Part shown: in pieces, positions 24,851 through 33,975 of the stretch
Layout of the letters: the number at the start of each line of letters is the position of its first letter
How positions within the stretch are numbered: the first letter of the stretch is position 1
From: Oceanobacillus sojae
GTDB lineage: Bacteria > Bacillota > Bacilli > Bacillales > Amphibacillaceae
NCBI RefSeq assembly: GCF_007991515.1
Contig: NZ_BJYM01000004.1
Coordinates: forward strand, 124,001-188,000
DNA: 64,000 bases
Direction: 5' to 3'
Position numbers and translations under genes: made by a program
Notes under the pieces: generated by a model
The model's database searches: none
What the model saw: only the letters and a program-made list of their open reading frames with translations
What the model was told of the DNA's origin: nothing

Positions 24851-26455
24851 TTAACTCTGTATCTGTTCTTCTTCATTTTGAGATAATAGCTTCTCCATAA
24901 ACGATTCAAATGACTCTGTTTCAGAATATTGCTCCTGTTCATTTGACTCAGAAGACTCTTCAAAATGATCTGCCTGCTGCTGGTCATTTTGATTTTCTTT
25001 CGAATTTTTAGATGCATCCGTTCCGTTGGAAAGCATCACATTATCCTGCTTTTCAATAGTTACCTGATGCGGAGAAAATACATTTCTCAGCTGATGCAGA
25101 TTAGATTCTAATACTTCTTTTACGGCCTTAGAGGATACGAGCATCTGTACTGTCAATTCACCATTTGTCTGAACAAAACGGATTGTCATTTCCCCTAAAT
25201 TATCTGGCCTTAATTGAATAGATATCGGATTTTGTCCTTGTACAAAGTTGTGCAGACGCTGGCTTTGAACAAGACTTTCAATCTTATCAATCAATTCTTT
25301 TCCTGATAAAGCCTTTGACAAATCTGTTTGCCCCATATTGACAATAAATTGCTCTACTTTTGAGATAGGCAGGCTCTCTTGTCTGAAAACATTTGGAGAT
25401 GCACCTTGAATAGTTGTTTGCAGCCAGGCAGCTAATTTCGGCTCTATACGCTGTGCAGCTTCAGATACTGTTTTTGCCGATTGAGCTTCTGTTTGATCTG
25501 CAAAATTAACATTACTGTTCTGCTTAATAACTCCTGGAGCTACCTCTTTAAAAATTGATTGCAGCCATGTTACTATTCTGGCTTCTGTGCGCTGTGATCC
25601 TTCCATAACTAATTCAGATCTAACTGCTTTTTGCGGTTGAATCAGTATTTGTTCTACCAGCTTCCAGTCTTGCAATTGTTTCATTATTTGCTTTACCATT
25701 TGCTCTGCTGTTGCAGAATCAGCTCTTAATATGAATTGATTTAAATCCTGCAAAGCTTTATTTACCTCTACTGCTTTAGGATTCAATTCATCATTTGTCT
25801 CTGTTCCTTCAGGCAGATTGGCATCAAGCAATTGATAAACCATCTGGTTTACTGTCTGACTAAAAATGAATGAGTCAGCTCTTTGCATGTACTGATGAAT
25901 ATCGTCCAAAGCTTCTTTTTTATCCAACTCAGGATTTTCCTGGAAAAACTGATCCCAATCCTGCTTTAATTTTGCTAACAGACTGGCTGTATCATCTATA
26001 ACCGCCATTTCATCTACACTTTGCAACAGATTTACTATTTCATTGTAAATATCTGCAGCTCCCTGTAAATCTGCTTTTTCTTCTGAAGGAGATAGATGCT
26101 GTTTAAGCAGTTTTTGAATAAGTAATTTCTGCTGCTCGTCATCATCATCCATAGAAACTTCTTGTTGAGAAGATAAGCTTTGCATTACTAATGTAAGTAT
26201 TTCTTCTTGCAAGCCATCATTTTCTTGCAAAATAGCGAGTACTTCATCTGGTAATAGCTCCTTCAGCTGTTGATACGTTTTATCCAGCTGTTTCTTTTTA
26301 TTTTCTTGCATTGGGACTGATATATCATCGGATACTGGTACTGTTTGCCGTAATAATAAATCACGGAAACCCGAATTCTGGTTCATTCCCTGTCCGGTAT
26401 GCATCTTCTGATTGGAAAGCATAAATTCAGGCATACTTAATATCATCGGATTCAT
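24851..26455 (-). CDS. fliK: Flagellar hook-length control protein FliK
   Basis: Secreted molecular ruler that triggers the FlhB specificity switch. The C-terminal hook-length domain is at about 402-475 (ISIQLRPDNLGEMTIRFVQTNGELTVQM, core LRPDNLGEM). The rest is Gln-rich and low in complexity. Two internal duplications are visible: residues 183-212 resemble 235-264 (both ...RADS.....Q.V.Q), and 287-314 resemble 334-361 (both QR.E....WLQ). At 534 aa it is somewhat long for a Bacillus FliK. The ATG follows GGGAGGTG. Downstream is flgD. Confidence 0.92.
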   Translation of the reverse strand: MNPMILSMPEFMLSNQKMHTGQGMNQNSGFRDLLLRQTVPVSDDISVPMQENKKKQLDKTYQQLKELLPDEVLAILQENDGLQEEILTLVMQSLSSQQEVSMDDDDEQQKLLIQKLLKQHLSPSEEKADLQGAADIYNEIVNLLQSVDEMAVIDDTASLLAKLKQDWDQFFQENPELDKKEALDDIHQYMQRADSFIFSQTVNQMVYQLLDANLPEGTETNDELNPKAVEVNKALQDLNQFILRADSATAEQMVKQIMKQLQDWKLVEQILIQPQKAVRSELVMEGSQRTEARIVTWLQSIFKEVAPGVIKQNSNVNFADQTEAQSAKTVSEAAQRIEPKLAAWLQTTIQGASPNVFRQESLPISKVEQFIVNMGQTDLSKALSGKELIDKIESLVQSQRLHNFVQGQNPISIQLRPDNLGEMTIRFVQTNGELTVQMLVSSKAVKEVLESNLHQLRNVFSPHQVTIEKQDNVMLSNGTDASKNSKENQNDQQQADHFEESSESNEQEQYSETESFESFMEKLLSQNEEEQIQS

Positions 26456-26522
26456 TTATTCACCTCCCTTCAATTTTTTATAAATAAAGAAAATCTATGA
26501 TTCTAACATAAAATCGTATTTA

Positions 26523-27170
26523 TTAAGGAACAGCTACGTCCAGCTCAATCAACATTTTGGTATAGGTTGTTGCTGCTTCCAATTCCATTTTCTGTAAAAT
26601 ATCACCACGATCACCCGTTGACATTTCTTCTAAAATATCAACAGCTAAATCATCCTCTAAATTTTCGAGGATAGCGGCTGCTTCTTTACTTTTCATACCT
26701 TCCAGCGTTTTCGTCATAGAACTTTTTTCTGAAGCATTTGCCTGCCCTTGCGGATGTTCTACCTCTTGCTCTCCATCCGCATTTTCTTCTGCATCAGCAC
26801 TTGCTGTTTCTTCCAGTTCATCCTGCAAACTGCTGATCTGGCTTTCCAGTTCAGTGACGGTATCCTCAAGACCTTGAATTTGTTCATCCTTGTTATCAAT
26901 AATTTTATCTTTGCTTTCCAGCTGATTCTGTAGTGCCTGGATGTCATTGCCAGCATTTTTTTCTTCATCATCTATGAACATTTCTCCAACAACAGGAATG
27001 GATTTCCCCTGTTCCTTCAGCCAATCCAACGTATTAAATCCTGCAATATGTAAAACAAAAACAACAATGACAGCCAGGATAAAGAGTGGCATAGCTATTA
27101 AAAACAGCTTCATAAAGACACCACTTGAAGACTTTTGAACTTCTGTTTCGCTTTGTTTTTTATTCTTCAT
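26523..27170 (-). CDS. ylxF: MotE-family/YlxF-like protein with MgtE-N domain
   Basis: A bitopic membrane protein in the position of B. subtilis ylxF. It has a basic N terminus, one membrane helix (about residues 21-43), a long coiled coil (about 70-120), an acidic low-complexity stretch and a C-terminal MgtE intracellular-N/FliG-like helical domain (MKSKEAAAILENLEDDLAVDILEEM, core KEAAAILENL). Related proteins are named MotE in other genera and act at the motor. The ATG at 27170 follows AAAGGTGA; fliJ ends inside that ribosome binding site. Exact role in this lineage is not established. Confidence 0.85.
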   Translation of the reverse strand: MKNKKQSETEVQKSSSGVFMKLFLIAMPLFILAVIVVFVLHIAGFNTLDWLKEQGKSIPVVGEMFIDDEEKNAGNDIQALQNQLESKDKIIDNKDEQIQGLEDTVTELESQISSLQDELEETASADAEENADGEQEVEHPQGQANASEKSSMTKTLEGMKSKEAAAILENLEDDLAVDILEEMSTGDRGDILQKMELEAATTYTKMLIELDVAVP

Positions 27171-27175
27171 TTTTT

Positions 27176-27622
27176 TCACCTTTGCTTTTGTCTCAGATAC
27201 TGTTGCATTGACATTTCATCCATAAAACTGGCTTCCTGTCTTCTTACAATTGCTTGAGCTTCTTCTTTTTTCAATTCAATAATCTTGTCATATTTTTTAT
27301 ATTCAATATAAGCTTCAGATAATTTGCTTTGTTTCTTATTCATATCGTTTCTTGCTCTTTGAACTAAAAGCTGGACAGTTTGAATTTGATTTGTCAGTTT
27401 CTCAATATAGGCAGACTGTTCTTTTATTTTCTCGATCGATGTAGACGCTTGAATGGCAGTTTCAAAGGAGTTCTCTGCAACTTCTTTTTTCTGCAATAGA
27501 TTATACAGCTCCGTAGCAATCTTTTCGAACGTTTCTTGTGACTGCACATAAGCCTTCTGAGCTATTTGCTTCTCATTATCATGTATATCTCTTATCTTTG
27601 CTAAACTGGATATCCCAGCCAT
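27176..27622 (-). CDS. fliJ: Flagellar export protein FliJ
   Basis: A soluble, almost completely coiled-coil protein that connects the FliI ATPase to FlhA. The Lys/Glu/Gln heptads run along nearly all of its 148 residues. I chose ATG 27622, 8 nt after AAAGGAG; an upstream in-frame ATG at 27643 lies inside the fliI end. It sits between fliI and ylxF, and family identity is supported mostly by topology and position. Confidence 0.9.
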   Translation of the reverse strand: MAGISSLAKIRDIHDNEKQIAQKAYVQSQETFEKIATELYNLLQKKEVAENSFETAIQASTSIEKIKEQSAYIEKLTNQIQTVQLLVQRARNDMNKKQSKLSEAYIEYKKYDKIIELKKEEAQAIVRRQEASFMDEMSMQQYLRQKQR

Positions 27623-27635
27623 AAAAACAACTCCT

Positions 27636-28946
27636 TTATTCAACCAGATTTCTCATCATTTGAATGGTTTCTTCAAAGCTTACCTGCTCATACACCCCTT
27701 GTTTTAAAAAAGAAACAATTTTGGGATAAGATGAAACAGCTAAGTCTACCTCAGGATTTGTTCCTTTTTTATATGCGCCAATAGAGATTAACTCATTATT
27801 TTCTTCATACGTTGCAAGAAGTGTTCTTAAACCTGTCGCTATCTGTTTATGCTCATCTGTTGCAATAACATTCATCACCCTGCTGATTGACTTTAAAACA
27901 TTAATTGCGGGATATTGACCTCTTTCTGCAATTTTACGGTCCAGAACAATGTGACCATCAAGAATACCTCTTACTGCGTCAGCAATCGGTTCATTCATGT
28001 CATCTCCATCAACCAGCACCGTATAAAATCCAGTTATTGAGCCTTTTTCATCCGTCCCGGCCCGCTCTAACAACTTAGGTAAAATAGAGAATACGCTTGG
28101 AGTATATCCTTTTGTCGTCGGCGGTTCGCCAACAGCTAAACCAATTTCTCTCTGTGCCATAGCAACACGTGTAACAGAATCCATCATTAAATTCACATTA
28201 AATCCTTGTTCTCTGAAATATTCACTGATAGCAGTCGCTGTATATGCTCCGCGAATTCGCATGAGTGCAGGCTGATCAGAGGTTGCTGCAACAATAATGG
28301 ATTTTTTTAATCCCTCTTCACCTAAATCATGCTCAATAAATTCCCGAACCTCTCTTCCACGCTCTCCAATCAGTGCAATAACATTTACATCCGCATTACT
28401 ATTCCTTGCAATCATTCCTAATAATGTACTTTTTCCGACACCGCTACCGGCAAACAGGCCGACACGCTGACCGATTCCCATTGACAAAAATCCATCAATA
28501 GCCCGCACACCAATTTGTAATGGCTGTCTGATTGTCGGGCGGGAAAGCGGGTTAGGAGGCTTTCTCTCCGTCTGGTATCTTGTTAAGCCCTTTGGTAATG
28601 ATTCAGAATCAGAAAGCGGCTTTCCCAAAGGATCTAATACATGACCTATCAGACTTCTTCCTACCTTCACCATTAATGGATTTCCAGTAGCCTCCACTAA
28701 ACAGCCTGAACCAACTTCATTAACTTCCCGATAAGGCATCAAAATAATTTTTTCGTTCTGAAAGCCTACTACTTCTGCTAAAATGAGATTACCATCGTTT
28801 GTACTGGTATGTATGTAACAAACCTCACCAATATTCGCAGCCGGCCCTTCTGATTCAATCATTAAGCCTACTACGCGAGTAACTTTTCCAAATCGTTTAT
28901 ATGAATCAGTTTTTTCAATTATTGAGATGAGCGCCTCTGTATTCAT
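27636..28946 (-). CDS. fliI: Flagellum-specific ATPase FliI
   Basis: Hexameric F1-beta-like ATPase of the export apparatus. Walker A GSGVGKST is at residues 167-174, the Walker B-type segment is VNLMMDSVTR and the ATPase signature PSVFSILPKLLERAG follows. The length of 436 aa is typical. The ATG overlaps the fliH stop by 4 nt. It forms the FliH-FliI-FliJ subcomplex with its neighbours. Confidence 0.98.
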   Translation of the reverse strand: MNTEALISIIEKTDSYKRFGKVTRVVGLMIESEGPAANIGEVCYIHTSTNDGNLILAEVVGFQNEKIILMPYREVNEVGSGCLVEATGNPLMVKVGRSLIGHVLDPLGKPLSDSESLPKGLTRYQTERKPPNPLSRPTIRQPLQIGVRAIDGFLSMGIGQRVGLFAGSGVGKSTLLGMIARNSNADVNVIALIGERGREVREFIEHDLGEEGLKKSIIVAATSDQPALMRIRGAYTATAISEYFREQGFNVNLMMDSVTRVAMAQREIGLAVGEPPTTKGYTPSVFSILPKLLERAGTDEKGSITGFYTVLVDGDDMNEPIADAVRGILDGHIVLDRKIAERGQYPAINVLKSISRVMNVIATDEHKQIATGLRTLLATYEENNELISIGAYKKGTNPEVDLAVSSYPKIVSFLKQGVYEQVSFEETIQMMRNLVE

Positions 28947-29680
28947 TGCATATCCTCCATAACATAATCCATCAATGCCTCTCTTATTTTCTGCAGCTGT
29001 GCATTGATACTTGTTTCCACTTGCCCATGAGGGTATTGAATAATACAGTCTGTTGACTCGATATGTACGTCTGCATGGATAGACAGCTTAGTATCGTCGC
29101 CTATTAGACGCTGCAGCTCATCCTGATGAGAATGAACCTCTTCATAATAATCCGGGTGAACAATGATTGTAATGGACGGCTGGGACTTCACATCTTCAAT
29201 CGCCGCCTTGATTAATTCCATAATATAATCTGGTTTTCCCTTTAACTCCTGATGCAGGATTTTATTCGCAACTGTCATGGATATCTCCACAATGCTTTCT
29301 GTTTGCTTTTCCAAGGTTTGATGATAATCCTCTTTTGCTATATCAATGATATGATTAGCTTTGTTCAGCCGACTTTCAAACTGCTGAAAAGCCTCTTGCC
29401 TTCCATCCTCATATCCTTTTTGAAATCCTTGCTCCTGTGCTTCCTCCATTAACTTTTGTTTTTCTTCTTCCCACTTGCTGCGAGCTTCTTTTATCTGATT
29501 ATCAGCTTCTTCAATCCGTTTGTCCTGCTGCTCTTCAATAGAGGCTAACTCTTGTTTTCGTAATAAAATGGTCTCAGATAATTGCTGATGCACTTTATTT
29601 GCGTCCTCTTGATGCGTATCTGCCGGCGGAACAATGGATTCAATCGGTTTAATCGATATTTGTTTTTTGTAACTAGACAA
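28943..29680 (-). CDS. fliH: Flagellar assembly protein FliH
   Basis: Stator-like negative regulator of FliI. The N-terminal part is charged and coiled-coil; the C-terminal half has the V-ATPase E-subunit-like FliH domain (SIVEISMTVANKILHQEL, then IKAAIEDV and CIIQYPHGQVETSINAQL). The likely start is the TTG at 29678-29680, which overlaps the fliG stop (TTGTCTAG) and follows GGAGGAGA; it gives 245 aa. An ATG at 29737 would create a 65-nt overlap with fliG. Sequence divergence is normal for this family. Confidence 0.88.
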   Translation of the reverse strand: MSSYKKQISIKPIESIVPPADTHQEDANKVHQQLSETILLRKQELASIEEQQDKRIEEADNQIKEARSKWEEEKQKLMEEAQEQGFQKGYEDGRQEAFQQFESRLNKANHIIDIAKEDYHQTLEKQTESIVEISMTVANKILHQELKGKPDYIMELIKAAIEDVKSQPSITIIVHPDYYEEVHSHQDELQRLIGDDTKLSIHADVHIESTDCIIQYPHGQVETSINAQLQKIREALMDYVMEDMQ

Positions 29681-30683
29681 TAATATCGTCTCCTCCGCCT
29701 CGCGCGATAACAATTTCTCCTTTTTCTTCCAGACCACGTATTACATTGACAATTCGTGTTTGTGCCTCTTCTACATCTTTTAAGCGCACTGGTCCCATAT
29801 ACTCCATCTCTTCTTTAAAGGTAGTCACCATACGTTCAGACATATTATTGAAGACAATATCCTTCACCTCATTGCTGGCAACTTTAAGAGCTAATCGTAA
29901 ATCATCATTATCCACTTCTCTGATGACACGCTGAATGGCACGATTATCCAAGGTAACAATATCTTCAAATACAAACATTCTTTTCTTAATTTCTTCTGCT
30001 AAATCCGGATCCTGAGACTCTAAAGCATCTAAAATTGTTTTCTCTGTTGCACGGTCTACTCCATTAAGCACCTCTACCACCGTTTGAATACCGCCAGTCT
30101 GTGTGTAATCCTCAGTCATAGAAGAAGATATATTTTTTTCTAACACCTGCTCTACCTGGCTGATAATCTCTGGTGATGTGGAATCCATCGTAGCGATTCT
30201 ACGGGCAACATCTGCCTGCACATTTTTAGGCAGGGCAGAAAGGATTTGGCCACTTTGCTCAGCATCTAAATATGAAAGGATAAGCGCAATGGTTTGCGGA
30301 TGCTCTCCTTGAATATAATTCAAAACCTGCTGCGGGTCTGCCTTTCTTGCAAAATCAAATGGTCTTACCTGCAAGGAAGAGGTCAGACGATTGATAATGC
30401 TCGATGCCTCCTGCTTCCCGAATGCTTTTTCCAATACTGTTTTGGCATATCCTATACCTCCTTGAGAGATATAATCCTGTGCAACTGCAATCTGATGAAA
30501 TTGATCTAATATATCTTCTTTTAAATGTGAATCTACCTTTTTCACAGAGGAAATATCTAAGCTGAGCTTCTCAATTTCTTCTTCTGATAAATACTTATAC
30601 ACTTGTGCTGATACATCCGGACCTAATGAGATTAAGAGAATGGCTGCTTTTTGTCTTCCTGTGAGTGTATTTTTTCTTGCCAT
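29673..30683 (-). CDS. fliG: Flagellar motor switch protein FliG
   Basis: C-ring protein that contacts the stators and FliF. The N-terminal domain binds the MS ring, the EHPQ motif (GEHPQTIALILSYLD) is in the middle domain, and the C-terminal torque domain has the charged helix (LDNRAIQRVIREVDNDDLRLALK, core RAIQRVIREVD). Length 336 aa is typical. A good AGGAGGTTTTATTT leader precedes the ATG, 12 nt past fliF. Confidence 0.97.
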   Translation of the reverse strand: MARKNTLTGRQKAAILLISLGPDVSAQVYKYLSEEEIEKLSLDISSVKKVDSHLKEDILDQFHQIAVAQDYISQGGIGYAKTVLEKAFGKQEASSIINRLTSSLQVRPFDFARKADPQQVLNYIQGEHPQTIALILSYLDAEQSGQILSALPKNVQADVARRIATMDSTSPEIISQVEQVLEKNISSSMTEDYTQTGGIQTVVEVLNGVDRATEKTILDALESQDPDLAEEIKKRMFVFEDIVTLDNRAIQRVIREVDNDDLRLALKVASNEVKDIVFNNMSERMVTTFKEEMEYMGPVRLKDVEEAQTRIVNVIRGLEEKGEIVIARGGGDDIIV

Positions 30684-30695
30684 AAATAAAACCTC

Positions 30696-32309
30696 CTAGT
30701 CTTCATTCATCCAGCTCCGTAATAATTTCGCAAATTCTTCTGGTTTTTCATTTGCAATTTTCTCAAGCTGTTTTCTTCTGATAACTTCTTCTGTATCTTT
30801 TGCGGTAGTAAGATCTGGAATAACCGGTTCCTCGTTATTGGTTACAGATGTTAATGGCCGTTCTTCCTGTATTTCTTCTTCCAACCATTCTTCCTCAGCA
30901 CGATTTCTTCTGAGCATAACTATTAAAATAACTATGACAATTAGTAATATTCCGCCGGCAATATACAGCCATAAAGGAATTCCTGCTCCAGATGGTTCTT
31001 CTTGTTCTCCGGCAGAAGCGCTGAATTCCTGGAAAACAATCGATGTATTAGCACCGGCCTCTTCATCCTGTAAATCACCATCAACCGATGTTTCGATGAT
31101 AGAATTCAAAATGGATTCGACACCTTCTTGAACATCTGTCTGTTCTTGCTGGTTTAAAAATTCTGTTTCTCCATCTGCACTTTGTCTTGCGCTGTTAACC
31201 GCCACCTGTATACCAAGGTCTCTGACTTGGTAAGGACTTTCTACTATCTCACGACGGATACGGTTAAACTCATAATTAATGGTTTCTTTATCTAATTCGT
31301 ATTCACCGTCGTCACCATCACCGGCAGGAAAGTTAGCAACATCTTCCTCTCCAGTGCCCGCAACACCATCCGGGCCTCCCTGGCCTGCATAAGACTCTTG
31401 TATCGTTTCTAAGCTGACAGGAATACCTTCCATTGCTTCTAAATCGACAGGCTCTACTAAGTCTTCTGTTCGATTCTCCTGTGAAAAATCAATATCTGCA
31501 GTAACGGAAACAACAATATTTTCATTTCCTAACATTGTACCGAGCATCTGCTGTAATCTTCGTTGAATATCCCGCTCTACATCTTTCTTAATAGATTGCT
31601 GATTTGAATATGTATCCTGACCTCCGGCAAATTGCGTATCCCGATCATAGTATTCAAAGTACTGGTTCATAATGATGATATCTTCCGGATCTAAATTAGG
31701 GACTGCCTTCGATACAAGATGATAAAGTCCTTCTACCTGATTTCCTTCAAATTGATATCCTGGCTGTGTATGCAGCATGATAGCAACACTTGCTTCTCCA
31801 GATGCTTCATCAGCAAATACAGGCTGCTCTGGCATGTTGATCATGACATTTGCATCTTGTATGCCATCGATACCGGAAATCAAATTCCCAAGTTCAGTTT
31901 GCATTGCATCCAATTTCATAACACTAAATTCATTCTCTGTAATACCCCAGGAGGCATTTTCACTAAAAAAAGAATAATCTATACTTCCGCTGCTTGGAAG
32001 ACCCATAGAAGCAAACTCCAATAATAACGAATCAACCTGTTCCTCAGGAACCAGAATAGAGGCTCCGCCATTTTCAAGCTCATATGGAACAGCTCTCGTA
32101 TCCAGCTCAGCTGTAATCTGGCCAGCCTCTTGCAGGGATAAATTATTATACAGAGGAACAAATTTCGTATTTGCAGTAAAGAAAACCATCGCAGCAATCA
32201 GCATAATGATCAGAACTGCTCCACCAATCATTGTTCCTTTTTGTCCCTTAGATCTGGATTTCCAAAAAGTAAAAGTGGATTCTCTCCATCTTTGTAATCT
32301 CTCTTTCAT
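30696..32309 (-). CDS. fliF: Flagellar MS-ring protein FliF
   Basis: Forms the membrane ring on which the flagellum is built. Two membrane segments (about residues 25-45 and 444-465) bracket the ring-building domains; the C-terminal tail (EKPEEFAKLLRSWM) binds FliG. I chose ATG 32309, 8 nt after GAGGG, giving 537 aa (B. subtilis about 536). A 26-codon in-frame extension towards 32387 lies within a repeat element and is not expected to be translated. The gene is separated from fliE by that element instead of the usual short gap. Confidence 0.96.
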   Translation of the reverse strand: MKERLQRWRESTFTFWKSRSKGQKGTMIGGAVLIIMLIAAMVFFTANTKFVPLYNNLSLQEAGQITAELDTRAVPYELENGGASILVPEEQVDSLLLEFASMGLPSSGSIDYSFFSENASWGITENEFSVMKLDAMQTELGNLISGIDGIQDANVMINMPEQPVFADEASGEASVAIMLHTQPGYQFEGNQVEGLYHLVSKAVPNLDPEDIIIMNQYFEYYDRDTQFAGGQDTYSNQQSIKKDVERDIQRRLQQMLGTMLGNENIVVSVTADIDFSQENRTEDLVEPVDLEAMEGIPVSLETIQESYAGQGGPDGVAGTGEEDVANFPAGDGDDGEYELDKETINYEFNRIRREIVESPYQVRDLGIQVAVNSARQSADGETEFLNQQEQTDVQEGVESILNSIIETSVDGDLQDEEAGANTSIVFQEFSASAGEQEEPSGAGIPLWLYIAGGILLIVIVILIVMLRRNRAEEEWLEEEIQEERPLTSVTNNEEPVIPDLTTAKDTEEVIRRKQLEKIANEKPEEFAKLLRSWMNED

Positions 32310-32326
32310 ATACACTACCCTCACTA

Positions 32327-32592
32327 AATTCAAAAAACTGTAATCTTTATTATTACTTACGGTATTCACTCCAAAATATGGAAACAAATTTCATCAGACG
32401 AGTACCCATAAACTTTCGCCAGTTAGTTTAATTACCATCAGAATTAAATTATATTAATCTGATAACATTGGTAACCATAGTCCAGGCTCCAGTTCTGTAT
32501 TAACTTCACACTGTCATAGTGACTTATGCACCAGCTATATGATATTCGTAATTCATTATTCCAATGCTTGTCATTTAGGAACTTTTTTAACA
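32327..32592. mobile_element. MITE-like element between fliE and fliF
   Basis: About 266 bp of non-coding sequence. The right end ACTTTTTTAACATCC (32581-32595) equals the right end of the fliP-fliQ element; a degenerate left end ATTCAAAAAACTG begins near 32327. The middle (32420-32498) aligns with the reverse complement of 59241-59316 upstream of smc: shared blocks are GTTAGT, TTACCATCA, ATTAA, GATAA and AGTCC in the same order. It ends 18 nt before the fliF start. No coding potential was seen. Confidence 0.72.
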
Positions 32593-32609
32593 TCCTCTTA
32601 TAATTATCT

Positions 32610-32912
32610 TTACACCTGCATTCGCATAATTTCGTTGTATGCGTCAATTACTTTTCTCTGTACCTGTACTCCAGTTTCCAGTGTAATACTTGCTTTTTGA
32701 GCTGAGATCATTACATCGTGAAGGTTCTCCACATTACCATTTGCTAATCCTTCTGTCTGCTTGTCCGATTCTAATTGAATATGATTTAAATCCTCTATAG
32801 CACTTTTTAACATGGAGGAGAAATTACTTTGTACTTCGTTTGGAGTTATACGCGAAGGTTGATCATTTCCAATTTCATTCAAAGAAGGAAAATTAGTTCC
32901 AGCTATATTCAT
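32610..32912 (-). CDS. fliE: Flagellar hook-basal body protein FliE
   Basis: Connects the MS ring to the rod. The 100-residue length and the C-terminal signature are typical: NLHDVMISAQKASITLETGVQVQRK (part), ending in YNEIMRMQV. It starts 20 nt after flgC. A repeat element of about 270 bp follows the stop codon and separates it from fliF. Confidence 0.96.
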   Translation of the reverse strand: MNIAGTNFPSLNEIGNDQPSRITPNEVQSNFSSMLKSAIEDLNHIQLESDKQTEGLANGNVENLHDVMISAQKASITLETGVQVQRKVIDAYNEIMRMQV

Positions 32913-32932
32913 TCCACTATACCACCTTTATT

Positions 32933-33388
32933 TTAGTTTTTTCCTATTTCTAATGCTTTCATCAGCATTCCTTTACTGGCATTGAAAGCTGTCACGTTTG
33001 CTTCATAAGAACGGGAAGCGCTCATCATATCAACCATTTCTTTTAAAGGATCCACATTGGGCATCTCTACATAGCCATCCTCATTTGCATCTGGATGCTC
33101 CGGATTATATACAAGCTCAAATGGCGTCTGATCCTCGACAATCCCTGTAGCTCTCACACCATCACCAGAGTTATTGCCACCTTCAGCGTATTTTAACATT
33201 TGCTTAAATGAAGGCTGTCCCGTACCAAAGGTAGCCATTTTCCGACGATATGGCTCGAATTCCCCGTCTGCATTCTGTGTAGCCCGGGTTGTCTGCACAT
33301 TTGCCAAATTGGAAGATACTAAATCCATGCGCAGTCTTTGAGATGTTAGTCCGCTTGCGCTGGTATTCATCGACTGAAAGATAGACAA
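32933..33388 (-). CDS. flgC: Flagellar basal-body rod protein FlgC
   Basis: Proximal rod subunit. The N-terminal rod signature is present (SMNTSASGLTSQRLRMDLVSSNLANVQT, core SSNLANVQT), and the C-terminal helix has the usual MSASRSYEANVTAFNASKGM. Length 151 aa. It starts 2 nt after the flgB stop with GGAGGAAATTAAA upstream. The flgB-flgC-fliE block starts the fla/che operon. Confidence 0.97.
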   Translation of the reverse strand: MSIFQSMNTSASGLTSQRLRMDLVSSNLANVQTTRATQNADGEFEPYRRKMATFGTGQPSFKQMLKYAEGGNNSGDGVRATGIVEDQTPFELVYNPEHPDANEDGYVEMPNVDPLKEMVDMMSASRSYEANVTAFNASKGMLMKALEIGKN

Positions 33389-33390
33389 TT

Positions 33391-33783
33391 TTAATTTCCT
33401 CCTCGGATAACTGATTGTAAACTGCTGAATTTCCCATTCATACGATCAATAAGACTATTATAATAGATTTGATTTTTAGCCAGTTCTGACATTTCTTTAT
33501 CAATATCGACATTATTACCGTTATGATTATATGTAGTTGATGAATCTTTTACAATACGAAAAGCTTTATTTTCTCCATCATTAAAGCTCAAATGACGTTC
33601 ATTAGTTTTTTTTGCTTGAAGAGCACCCAGTTCATTTTCTAAAGCAGATCTAAAGCTTACTTTTTCAGCTTTATAATTCGGTGTATCTGCATTTGAAATG
33701 TTATTGGAAATAGCATTATTCTTTGCAGAAGCATACTGTATCGAATTTTCTAACTGGCTAATAGTTCCACTAAATAAATCCAT
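33391..33783 (-). CDS. flgB: Flagellar basal-body rod protein FlgB
   Basis: First gene of the fla/che operon. A proximal rod protein of 130 aa with the rod signature NAISNNISNADTPNYKAEKVSF (core NNISNADTPNYKA) and a C-terminal helix YNSLIDRMNGKFSSLQSVI. The ATG follows AAGGTGTGAAATACAA. About 660 nt of AT-rich DNA separate it from codY, leaving room for promoters and regulators. Confidence 0.97.
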   Translation of the reverse strand: MDLFSGTISQLENSIQYASAKNNAISNNISNADTPNYKAEKVSFRSALENELGALQAKKTNERHLSFNDGENKAFRIVKDSSTTYNHNGNNVDIDKEMSELAKNQIYYNSLIDRMNGKFSSLQSVIRGGN

Positions 33784-33832
33784 TTGTATTTCACACCTTC
33801 TTTTTTAACATTAACACCCATAAAAGATATTC

Positions 33833-33838
33833 ATTATA
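33833..33838 (-). promoter_or_regulatory. Possible -10 box of the fla/che operon
   Basis: A perfect TATAAT lies 49 nt upstream of the flgB ATG on the minus strand. No good -35 is present at 16-18 nt (CACTTA-like), so activation or an alternative site is possible. Confidence 0.35.
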
Positions 33839-33948
33839 CGAATTAATTTTAAATTAAGTGATTGATAAAGTCTATGCAATTTCTACATAATTCTTGACAA
33901 ATATCAAAATGAATCGTTTGGACTAGAACAAAACACCCAACTTCTTGA

Positions 33949-33975
33949 TATTTTGTAACAAATTATTACAAAATA
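33949..33975 (-). promoter_or_regulatory. GlnR/TnrA-like operator upstream of flgB
   Basis: A perfect 10-bp inverted repeat, TATTTTGTAA and TTACAAAATA, with a 7-nt AT spacer. Its core TGTAACAAATTATTACA (33954-33970) matches TGTNA-N7-TNACA, the operator pattern of the nitrogen regulators GlnR and TnrA. It lies about 170-190 nt upstream of flgB. The match is seen; regulation by GlnR/TnrA is inference. Confidence 0.45.
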
